Shown here: positions 52,489-59,911 of the stretch, in pieces
Layout: each line of letters starts with the position of its first letter
Numbering within the stretch: position 1 is the first letter of the stretch
From: Magnetospirillum moscoviense
GTDB lineage: Bacteria; Pseudomonadota; Alphaproteobacteria; Rhodospirillales; Magnetospirillaceae
Length of the DNA: 64,000 nt
NCBI RefSeq assembly: GCF_001650635.1
Contig: NZ_LWQU01000185.1
Location: forward strand, 22,263 to 86,262
Direction: 5' to 3'
The notes under the pieces: generated by a model
Databases searched by the model: none
The model's input: only the letters and a program-made list of their open reading frames with translations
What the model was told of the DNA's origin: nothing
Translations under genes and position numbers: made by a program

Positions 52489-54045
52489 TTACTTCAACAG
52501 GCGTTCGACGAACTTGATCAGCTCGATGCGGCCGACCGAGCGGCGGTGGCCGACGATGCCGACCTTGATGGCGCCGACGGCGTTGCCGACGAAGCCGACC
52601 AGTTCCATCGGCCCGCCCACCGCCACCAGCGGCGAGGTCACCGCCAGGAAGGCGTCGCCGGCGCCCACGGTGTCCAAGGCGCGCTTGGTGAAGGCGGGAA
52701 CGCGGTTGATCTTCTTGCCCTTGGCCCAGGTGGCGGCGCCTTCGTGGCCCATGGTCACGGTGATGCGGTTGCAATCGATCCGGGCCGGCAGGTGTTTGCT
52801 CAAGATGGTGGCGATATCGCTGTAGCGGTCGCCGGTCGCCAGCTTGGCCTCGGGGGCGTCGATGCAGACATAATCGGCCTTGGGATAGCGGGTGACCAGA
52901 TTGAAGCCGGTATTGGCGCTGTTGGTCTGGGTATTGACCGCCAGGAAGCGGGCATTGTCCACCAGGGCCTTGATGACCGGAGCGGTGATCATGCCGTGGC
53001 CGAAATCGGTGACGATGACCAGGTCGTATTTGGGCGCGCGGTTGGCGATGACGCGCACCAGTTCGGCTTCCTGGCGCCCGGACGACGGGGTGTCGTCCAT
53101 GTAATAGACCTCGAACAGCTTGCGCATGCCGTTGTCGATGAACCGGCACTTGCGGGTGGTCGGTGCGCCGTCGCGATGAAGGGCGGTCAGGGTGACGTTG
53201 GGCAGAAGCGACTCGCGGATCAGCTGTTCGTGGCTGTCGGCGCGGCCCAGCACGGTGACCACCTCGACCTCGGCGCAGAAATTGGCGACATGGTTGGCTG
53301 CGGCGATCGAGCCGCCGGCGAATTGCTCGCTGTCGCGGTGAAGGGTGGCGATCATGTTTTCCTTGGGCGACTTGCCCAGGGCGTTGACGTACTGGTAATC
53401 GTCGATGATGGCGTCGCCGACCACCAGGACCTTCAATCCTTGGGCGCGGTCCAGCATCTGACGGACCTGGGCCAGGCCGTCGCGCTGGCGCAGCCCGGCC
53501 AGGTAATCCTTGAGCGCCGGGTCATAGACATCCAGGTAATTGTTGATCAGGGACGAGGACGAGAACACCAGCTCGTTGGTGAAGACGACACGGCCGCCAT
53601 GGTCTTCGACCGCCCGGCGTTCCGACACGATCTTGCCGGTGACGTCGGTCTCTGAATCCTTGTAGTCCGAGCCCTTGACGTAGACGCCGGGTTTGATGGC
53701 GTGGATCACGGACTCGGCCGAGGCGGCGTAATTGATGCCGACATAATCCACATGGGCCAGCGCCGCCAGCATCTCGGCGCGCTGGTGCTCGCCGAACACC
53801 GGGCGGCCGGGGCCCTTGTTGACGAAGGAATCGGCGGTGATGGTGACCATCAGCACGTCGCCCTCGCGCCGGGCAGCTTCCAGGTGGCGGACATGGCCCA
53901 GATGCAACAGGTCGAACACCCCGTGGCACAACACCACCGTACGGCCGTCGCGGCGCAGATGCTCGGCGACGGTCGCCAACTGGGCCAGGTTGTGGACCTT
54001 GCCGCCGTCGGGGTGACGGTGCGAGGGGGTGACGGTTTCAGTCAT
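52489..54045 (-). CDS. HldE-like bifunctional protein with reversed domain order
   Basis: The product has 518 residues. The N-terminal ~150 residues are a nucleotidyltransferase of the cytidylyltransferase-like family with HLGH at 48-51 (FDLLHLGHVRHLEAARR). The C-terminal ~310 residues are a PfkB-type sugar kinase with GAGD at 461-464 and TVGAGDAFLAV. In E. coli HldE the kinase comes first and the nucleotidyltransferase second; here the order is reversed. It likely phosphorylates a heptose or ketose and activates it with ADP/CDP. It is the first gene of a six-gene operon with an epimerase, HAD, APH-like kinase and split transketolase. Confidence 0.88.
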   Translation of the reverse strand: MTETVTPSHRHPDGGKVHNLAQLATVAEHLRRDGRTVVLCHGVFDLLHLGHVRHLEAARREGDVLMVTITADSFVNKGPGRPVFGEHQRAEMLAALAHVDYVGINYAASAESVIHAIKPGVYVKGSDYKDSETDVTGKIVSERRAVEDHGGRVVFTNELVFSSSSLINNYLDVYDPALKDYLAGLRQRDGLAQVRQMLDRAQGLKVLVVGDAIIDDYQYVNALGKSPKENMIATLHRDSEQFAGGSIAAANHVANFCAEVEVVTVLGRADSHEQLIRESLLPNVTLTALHRDGAPTTRKCRFIDNGMRKLFEVYYMDDTPSSGRQEAELVRVIANRAPKYDLVIVTDFGHGMITAPVIKALVDNARFLAVNTQTNSANTGFNLVTRYPKADYVCIDAPEAKLATGDRYSDIATILSKHLPARIDCNRITVTMGHEGAATWAKGKKINRVPAFTKRALDTVGAGDAFLAVTSPLVAVGGPMELVGFVGNAVGAIKVGIVGHRRSVGRIELIKFVERLLK

Positions 54046-54130
54046 GGCGCGCGTTGGTATCCCTTTCTTGGGTGCGGCCTGGCGCCGCTTTCTGCCGATC
54101 AGGATTCCCGCACAATGGTTAAGGCTTCGC

Positions 54131-55291
54131 TTATGGCCCCGACGCGACCACTGGCGGATAGGCCACCGCCGGCCGGCCGGCATAAAAGGCGGCGGCGTCG
54201 TTGAGCAGGCGGTGGCGGACCAGCATGTCGGCCAGGGCGACGCGGTGGCCGGGATCAAGGGGCTGGGCCTGGTGGGCGCGATGGAACATCGCCGACGCCT
54301 CCTTCGACAACCCCAGTCCGGCCAGGGCGTGGCCGATGGCCGAAATCGCCTGGGCGCTGGGGGGCGCCGCCAGATGGTGCTCGATGTCGGCCAGCGTGGC
54401 GTCGAGCCTTTCCAGGAAATCCTCCAGCGGCTGTTCCTCCCAGCCGGGACCCGACGGGATCAGGCGGCCGAAATGGACGGCGGCGGCCTGATCCATGCGG
54501 CGCCGGGAATAGAAGATATCGGCCACCGCCGCCCGGGCGGCGCGGTTGTCCGGTTCCAGCGCCAGCCAGCGGGTCAGGCAATGGGCGGCGGCCGCCTTGG
54601 CGCCGATCTGGCCCTGGCTGCGCGATTCAAGGTGCGCCAGCATGGTGCCGATATTGTTCCACAGCGCAGGCCGCTTGGGGTCGAGCCGGCAACTGGCCCG
54701 AAAGGCGGCGATGGCGCGGCGCAGCCTGACCAATTGCGGCGGCGACATCACGGCGACGTCCTGGAAAACCAGGCCTGACGCGGTCAGTTCGGCCGCCAAA
54801 AGGTCGGATTGGATGACCGGGTCGTCAGGCCGGGACAGGGCCAATCGATGAAAGATCGCGGCGGCATTGGTCCAATCCTGGCGGCGGGCCAGCAGGTCGG
54901 CGGCGCGCCGCATCAGCTCGGCCAGTTCGGGCATGTCGATGTCGTGGCTGGTCAGCACCGCTGCTGCTGCGGCGGCGACCTCGTCGGTGGGGGGCAGGCC
55001 GGCCAGGAGGGTCAGCGCGCCCGGGGCATCGCCGGTCCGCCAGCGCGCCTCGGCCAGGGCCAGCGCGATCTGTGGGCGGGCGGGGTCAAGAATGGCGGCT
55101 TCGGACAGTGCCGCGAAGGCCGCCATGCCGTCGCCCAGGTGCAGGCACACCCGGCCCAGAGCCAGCCACACATCGGGCGAATCGGGGTTCTCGTCGGCCA
55201 ATTCGGCCAGCAACGCCCGCGCCTCGGCCGGGCGGCCGTCCTTCCAGGCGGCCAGCGCGGACTCGAACAGGGGCGAGGTGTCGGTGGGCAT
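54131..55291 (-). CDS. TPR-repeat protein
   Basis: The product has 386 residues and consists of tetratricopeptide helical pairs throughout (for example GRPAEARALLAELADENPDSPDVWLALGRV as one unit, in two halves). No catalytic domain or signal peptide is visible. It is likely a scaffold, and being next to the flagellin/glycosylation locus it may bind a glycosyltransferase or flagellar protein. It is divergent from the following gene with a 128-base gap (55292-55419) that holds no gene. Confidence 0.75.
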   Translation of the reverse strand: MPTDTSPLFESALAAWKDGRPAEARALLAELADENPDSPDVWLALGRVCLHLGDGMAAFAALSEAAILDPARPQIALALAEARWRTGDAPGALTLLAGLPPTDEVAAAAAAVLTSHDIDMPELAELMRRAADLLARRQDWTNAAAIFHRLALSRPDDPVIQSDLLAAELTASGLVFQDVAVMSPPQLVRLRRAIAAFRASCRLDPKRPALWNNIGTMLAHLESRSQGQIGAKAAAAHCLTRWLALEPDNRAARAAVADIFYSRRRMDQAAAVHFGRLIPSGPGWEEQPLEDFLERLDATLADIEHHLAAPPSAQAISAIGHALAGLGLSKEASAMFHRAHQAQPLDPGHRVALADMLVRHRLLNDAAAFYAGRPAVAYPPVVASGP

Positions 55292-55419
55292 CGGCGGAAG
55301 TCTCCCAGGTCAGGCGATGGACCCGACTGACCGGGGGGCAAGGGTAGATGGCAATTGGTAGACAAGTTGTTAAGGAAGGGCCGCCACAATCGAGCGCGTC
55401 ACCATGGGGCGGCGCCGGG

Positions 55420-56316
55420 ATGCAGTTCAATTTCTACCTGAAAAATCACCACGTCACCGGGCTGGCCAGCCTGGAGGATATCATCGGGCCGATTTCCGCC
55501 GGCCTGGTCGAGGGCGGTCATCAGGTGCAGTTCGAATACACGCAGTTGCTGCCCCGGCCGTGGGTCAACGTGATGTTCGAGTATTTTCCCGATACCGGCC
55601 TGATCGACGAACTGGCGGCGGCCCGAGCCGAGTATGGATCGGACCTGATCCTCGGCCTGATCGGCACCGAGGACCTGTCCGACACCATCTCGATGGGCGA
55701 CAAGGGTGATCAGCGGCGGCTGGACAACATGCGCCGGGTCATGGGGGTGTTCGACTTCATCTGGTCGATCGTGCCGGTCGATGATTACGCCCGGCTGTTT
55801 CCCGATTGTCGGCCCGCTTATTTCCTGCCCTTCGGCCATTGCCCGTCGCTGGAGCAAGAGCCCGTCCTGCACCAGGGCATCGACGTCATGCTGTACGGCA
55901 AGCTGAACGGCTGGCGGGCGCCGGTGGTGCAGACCCTGCTGGAAGCCGGTGCCCGGGTGCAGGCGACCTTCGGCGACATGCCGGAATTCATCCGCCGCAA
56001 TATGCTGGGGCGATCGAAGATGGTGCTGGACATGCGCCGGGGCGACGTCGTGCGCTACATGTCGCCGTCGCGCATCTGCGCCGCCTTGCAGTGCCGGACC
56101 CTGGTGGTGGCGGAAACCTTTGACGTCAGCCTGCTGTCCAGCCTTTATCGCTACGTGGTTCCCGCCGATTATGGCGACCTGGCGGCGACGTGCCTTGCGC
56201 TGATGGCCGACGATTCGGCCCGGCGGGCGCGGACGGACGAACTTTTCGCTCGCTTCAAGGCGGAAACCTCGATGCGGGCCAATCTTGAAGCGTTGCTGCC
56301 GACGATACCGGCATAA
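55420..56316 (+). CDS. Unknown protein near flagellin, possibly a glycosyltransferase
   Basis: The product has 298 residues from ATG at 55420 (no strong ribosome site; an upstream frame of 24 codons is not convincing). The protein has no signal peptide or helices in the membrane. Segments such as ISAGLVEGGHQVQFEY at the start and YMSPSRICAALQCRTLVVAETFD near the end recall a GT-B nucleotide-sugar fold (compare CgeB-like proteins), but the match is weak. It is followed 21 bases later by a TPR-glycosyltransferase gene, supporting a role in flagellin or surface glycosylation. Confidence 0.6.
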   Translation: MQFNFYLKNHHVTGLASLEDIIGPISAGLVEGGHQVQFEYTQLLPRPWVNVMFEYFPDTGLIDELAAARAEYGSDLILGLIGTEDLSDTISMGDKGDQRRLDNMRRVMGVFDFIWSIVPVDDYARLFPDCRPAYFLPFGHCPSLEQEPVLHQGIDVMLYGKLNGWRAPVVQTLLEAGARVQATFGDMPEFIRRNMLGRSKMVLDMRRGDVVRYMSPSRICAALQCRTLVVAETFDVSLLSSLYRYVVPADYGDLAATCLALMADDSARRARTDELFARFKAETSMRANLEALLPTIPA

Positions 56317-56337
56317 CCGTAGGACGGATGGCGGGTG

Positions 56338-58095
56338 ATGAATTTGGAAGCGGAACTGCAGGCCGGGATCTTAGCCCATTCCGAGGGGCGGCTGGGCGAC
56401 GCCGCACGGTGCTATCGCCGGGTGCTCGAGGCCGATTCCAACAATGCCGACGCCCTGCATCTGATGGGGGTGCTGTCCCTGATGGGCGGCGAGGCGGCCT
56501 TTGCCGAAAGCCTGGCCCGCCAGGCCATCGCGGCAGCGCCCGATTGGTTCGCGCCCCATGTCGGGCTGGGCAACGCGCTTCAGGCCCAGGGCCGGCTGGA
56601 AGAGGCCGCCGCCTGTTTCCAGACGGGCGTGAGCCTGCATCCGCAAAGCGCCGAGGCCTACAGCAACCTGTCCAGCTGCCTGTGCGCGCTGGGGCGTGCC
56701 GACCAGGCCGCCGACGCCGCGGTCAACGCCATCGTCATCGACGGCGCCATGGCCGAGGCCCACAACAATTTCGGTAACGCCCTGGCCGCGCTGGGCAGCC
56801 CGTCCGAGGCGGCCGAGGCCTATTTCAAGGCCATCGCCCTCAAGCCCGACTATTCCGATGCCTGGTACAATCTGGCCAACGCCCAGATGGCGGCCGGCGA
56901 GTTGGACGAGGCGGTCAAGCTTTACCGGCGGGCCATCGAGCTCAGCCCGGCTCCGATAAAATATTACAATCTTGGCAACGCCTTGCTGGCGGCCGGCCGG
57001 CCGGCCGAGGCGATCGACGCCTTCCGCACCGTGCTCGAGCTTGAACCCGGCTTCGTCGCCGCTGCCGTCAACCTGTCCAGCGCCTACAAGGATCTTGAGC
57101 GCCTGGACGAAGCCGCTTCGATCTTGCGCGAATACCAGGTCCGCGCCCCCGACGCGCCCGACCTGCATTGGAACCTGGCCCTGGTGTCGTTGCAGGCTGG
57201 CCAATGGGCCGACGGCTGGCGGGAGTATGAGTGGCGCTGGAAGATGCCGACCTTCGCGCCGTTCGTGCGCGATCTTGGCCGCCCGTTGTGGCAAGGCGAG
57301 GATCTGGCCGGCCGCTCGATCCTGGTGCATGCCGAGCAAGGTTTCGGCGACGCCATCGAATTCTGCCGCTTCCTGCCCCTTCTGGCCGATCGCGGCGCCC
57401 GGGTGGTGTTCGAATGCCGGGCCGGGCTTACCCGTCTGATGTCGGCCCTGGATTCCCGGATCGAGGTGGTGGCCCTGGGCCATCCCCTGCCGGAGACCGA
57501 TTACTATCTTCCGATGATGAGCCTGGTCCATGCCCTGGGGCCCTCGATCGATCAGGTGGGCCGGGCCGGCCCCTATCTGTCGGCCCCGGCCGGTTCCGCC
57601 GATTTCTCCGACATCGCCGGTCAGGCCGGGCTGAAGGTCGGCATCGTCTGGGCCGGCGGCGAAAGCCGGCGCGACAACCGGGTCCGCTCGTGCCGCGCCA
57701 TCGATATGGCGCCGTTGGCCGCCATCGCCGAATGCCGCCTGTTCTCGCTGCAAGTCGGGCCTCAGGCGGGGCAGGCCGCCGAATTGGGAGACGGCGTCAC
57801 CGACCTTTCCCCGCGCTTGGCCGATTTTGCCGACACTGCCGCCGCCATCGCCGCGCTGGATCTGGTGATTTCGGTCGATACCGGCGTCGTGCACCTGGCC
57901 GGCGCCATGGCCAAGCCGGTCTGGGTGCTGCTGTCGAAGCCCAGTAACGGCTTTCTGTGGATGCAGGAGCGGAGTGATTCCCCTTGGTATCCGTCGGCTC
58001 GTCTGTTCCGCCAAACGCAAAGCGGTGATTGGTCTGAACTGATGGAGCGGGTTGAGCGCGAGATCATATCGAGATATTTGTCCGCACGTTCATAG
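56338..58095 (+). CDS. TPR protein with C-terminal glycosyltransferase domain
   Basis: The product has 585 residues. About eight tetratricopeptide repeats (residues 1-290, for example AEAYFKAIALKPDYSDAW) precede a GT-B domain: HAEQGFGDAIEFCRFLPLL, VGIVWAGGESRRDNR, and LDLVISVDTGVVHLAGAMAKPVWVLLSK, which is typical of glycosyltransferase family 9/41-like bacterial proteins. The DTGVVHLAGA motif is the nucleotide-sugar-binding part. It probably glycosylates flagellin or a related protein, and TPR repeats commonly bind the acceptor. I prefer the ATG at 56338 over the adjacent GTG. Confidence 0.82.
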   Translation: MNLEAELQAGILAHSEGRLGDAARCYRRVLEADSNNADALHLMGVLSLMGGEAAFAESLARQAIAAAPDWFAPHVGLGNALQAQGRLEEAAACFQTGVSLHPQSAEAYSNLSSCLCALGRADQAADAAVNAIVIDGAMAEAHNNFGNALAALGSPSEAAEAYFKAIALKPDYSDAWYNLANAQMAAGELDEAVKLYRRAIELSPAPIKYYNLGNALLAAGRPAEAIDAFRTVLELEPGFVAAAVNLSSAYKDLERLDEAASILREYQVRAPDAPDLHWNLALVSLQAGQWADGWREYEWRWKMPTFAPFVRDLGRPLWQGEDLAGRSILVHAEQGFGDAIEFCRFLPLLADRGARVVFECRAGLTRLMSALDSRIEVVALGHPLPETDYYLPMMSLVHALGPSIDQVGRAGPYLSAPAGSADFSDIAGQAGLKVGIVWAGGESRRDNRVRSCRAIDMAPLAAIAECRLFSLQVGPQAGQAAELGDGVTDLSPRLADFADTAAAIAALDLVISVDTGVVHLAGAMAKPVWVLLSKPSNGFLWMQERSDSPWYPSARLFRQTQSGDWSELMERVEREIISRYLSARS

Positions 58096-58285
58096 TATAT
58101 AACTATGCCGCCCGCCACGATGACTTGACCGTTCTGTTTATAGCGCAGTATCTTTGCGATCATATGGGCGATGTTCTGATTTGAATATTGCGCTCGACCG
58201 CGCCGCGCAGCGGTTTATGAATTGTTAAGGTTTTCGCGCCTTGGCGGGCCCTTGAGGGGTGCTTGAAACCCGAGTCGAAAAGCCG

Positions 58286-58314
58286 TTGCGGGCGGGAATG
58301 GGATGCGTTATAGT
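58286..58314 (+). promoter_or_regulatory. Putative promoter of the flagellin gene
   Basis: TTGCGG (58286-58291) and TATAGT (58309-58314) are separated by exactly 17 bases, a good sigma-70-type match, about 105 bases before the start codon. A sigma-28 type promoter is not recognisable. The 324-base gap 58096-58419 holds this promoter, the leader hairpin and no gene. Confidence 0.5.
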
Positions 58315-58324
58315 TTTAAGTAAC

Positions 58325-58355
58325 CGAGCAGAGAGCTGCTGCGGTTCTCTGCTCG
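58325..58355 (+). promoter_or_regulatory. Perfect hairpin at the 5' end of the flagellin leader
   Basis: CGAGCAGAGA (58325-58334) pairs perfectly with TCTCTGCTCG (58346-58355) around an 11-base loop. If transcription begins near 58321, the hairpin is at the very 5' end of a ~100-base leader, where it could protect the mRNA or be a target of FlbT-type regulation known from Caulobacter. Confidence 0.55.
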
Positions 58356-58419
58356 AGTGACCCGGCAAAGCTGGGCCCGAGCTCTCAAGGCGAATAGCTA
58401 ATCCAGAAAGGATTGTGCC

Positions 58420-59289
58420 ATGGCTGATAACGTTACACTCTCCAGCTCCATCCGTACCAATCTGTTGACCCTGCAAAAGACCGGTGATCTGGTCAACAGG
58501 ACCAACAACCGCCTGTCCACCGGCCTGCGCGTTGCGTCCGCCGTTGACGACGCGGTCAACTACTTCCAGGGCAAGTCCCTTTCCGACCGCGCGGCCGACT
58601 TGACGTCCCGCAAGGAAGGTATCGATCAGGGCATCAGCAGCCTCAAGTCCGCCATCGGCGGTCTCGAAGCGGTTGAAAAGCTGCTGGTGCAGATGAAGGG
58701 TGTGTTGCTCAGCGCGAAGTCCTCGACCGCCGCCGAGCGTGTCGATCTGGCCTCGCAGTTCAATACCCTGGCGACCCAGCTGACCGCGCTGTCGAACGAC
58801 GCTTCGTTCCAGGGCCTCAACCTGATCAACGCGACCGGCGCCAACCTGAAGGTGCAGTTCTCGGAAAAGACCTCGGCCATCCTGGACGTTGGTGGTACCG
58901 ACAACCGCTTCTCGGCGATGGTCGGCTTCACCGCCGCCGGTGCCACGGTGATCGCTACCGCGGTGACCGGTCTGACCTCCGGTTGGTCGGCGATCTCGGC
59001 GAGCGTGTCGCTGTTCGACAACATCATCGAAAAGATGGACAGCGCGGTGACCACCGTGCGTTCGAACGGCAAGACCCTGGGTACCAACGTCGCCCTGCTC
59101 CAGACCCGTCTGGACTTCACCAAGGCGTATGTGAATACCCTGAAGGAAGGCGCGGACAAGCTGACCCTGGCCGACCTGAACGAAGAAGGTGCCAACCTGG
59201 TGTCGCTGCAGACTCGTCAGCAGCTCGGCATCCAGGCGCTGTCCTTCGCCGGTCAGCAGGACCAAGGTATCCTGAGGCTCTTCGGCTAA
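58420..59289 (+). CDS. Flagellin
   Basis: The product has 289 residues and is the filament protein exported by the flagellar type III system. The conserved D0/D1 helices are at both ends: SIRTNLLTLQKTGDLVN... and LSTGLRVASAVDDAVNYF at the N-terminus, and the C-terminal QQLGIQALSFAGQQDQGIL ends at a final Gly. The central variable region is very short, as in other alphaproteobacterial flagellins. AAAGGA precedes the ATG by about 8 bases. A promoter, leader hairpin and terminator surround it, so it is transcribed alone; the following flaF, OGT and Maf genes likely control and modify it. Confidence 0.95.
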   Translation: MADNVTLSSSIRTNLLTLQKTGDLVNRTNNRLSTGLRVASAVDDAVNYFQGKSLSDRAADLTSRKEGIDQGISSLKSAIGGLEAVEKLLVQMKGVLLSAKSSTAAERVDLASQFNTLATQLTALSNDASFQGLNLINATGANLKVQFSEKTSAILDVGGTDNRFSAMVGFTAAGATVIATAVTGLTSGWSAISASVSLFDNIIEKMDSAVTTVRSNGKTLGTNVALLQTRLDFTKAYVNTLKEGADKLTLADLNEEGANLVSLQTRQQLGIQALSFAGQQDQGILRLFG

Positions 59290-59320
59290 TCTAACCGAAG
59301 TAGTCGTTAGGTCTAGGATT

Positions 59321-59355
59321 GGCGGAAGAAGGCTTGTTGTCTTCTTCCGCCTTTT
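59321..59355 (+). terminator. Intrinsic terminator after flagellin
   Basis: A perfect 11-bp stem (GGCGGAAGAAG / CTTCTTCCGCC) with a 9-base loop is followed by TTTT, 31 bases after the flagellin stop. Confidence 0.9.
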
Positions 59356-59451
59356 CCTTTTCTGGCGCTATTGCGCTTTCACAAACCGTTAATTCATTGG
59401 TGGTATCACGGAGTCCAGAGACGCGCAGGGCACGTGCGCCAAGGAGGAATG

Positions 59452-59883
59452 ATGAGCTATCCGCCAAACCAAGGCCGCTATTCCAATATTCCGGCGCCGG
59501 GAAATCCCCGCCTGACCGAGGCATGGGCTTTGACCGAAGCGGCGCGCCGGATCGCCGACTCTCAGCGCCCCGACGCCGAGCCAGGCGCCTTTCTGGCGGC
59601 GATTCGTCTGAATTGGCGGTTGTGGACCATTTTTCAGGCCGAGCTGACCTCGCCCAACACCGAAGTCCCGATGGACTTGCGCATGAACATGCTGTCCTTG
59701 TGCAATTTCGTCGATAAGACCACCGTCGATATCATCGCCGACCCGGTGCCGGCCAAGGCCGAGATTCTGATCACCATCAATCGTAACATCGCCGCCGGTT
59801 TGTTCACCACGCCCGCCGATCAGCCCGCTTCAAGCGAGAACCCGCCTGCCGCCCCGGCGGGAAGTGCCGATTTCAGCGCCTGA
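59452..59883 (+). CDS. flaF: Flagellin regulatory protein FlaF
   Basis: The product has 143 residues and resembles FlaF, which in Caulobacter promotes flagellin synthesis and secretion together with the flagellin mRNA regulator FlbT. The core ALTEAARRIADSQ, NWRLWTIFQAELTSP and LSLCNFVDKTTV are diagnostic. I chose the ATG at 59452 because AAGGAGGA (59441-59448) precedes it at 4 bases; the ATG three bases earlier is too close. The C-terminal 25 residues are Pro/Ala-rich and unusual. flbT is not in the window. Confidence 0.9.
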   Translation: MSYPPNQGRYSNIPAPGNPRLTEAWALTEAARRIADSQRPDAEPGAFLAAIRLNWRLWTIFQAELTSPNTEVPMDLRMNMLSLCNFVDKTTVDIIADPVPAKAEILITINRNIAAGLFTTPADQPASSENPPAAPAGSADFSA

Positions 59884-59911
59884 TCGTTCTTTCCTGAAAG
59901 TGGAGAGTTTC

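Noticed and set aside
58241..58255. A possible sigma-54 promoter (TTGGCGGGCCCTTGA) upstream of flagellin
   Set aside because: The GG and GA elements are one base too close and the -12 region lacks GC; a standard TTGCGG-N17-TATAGT promoter lies downstream.
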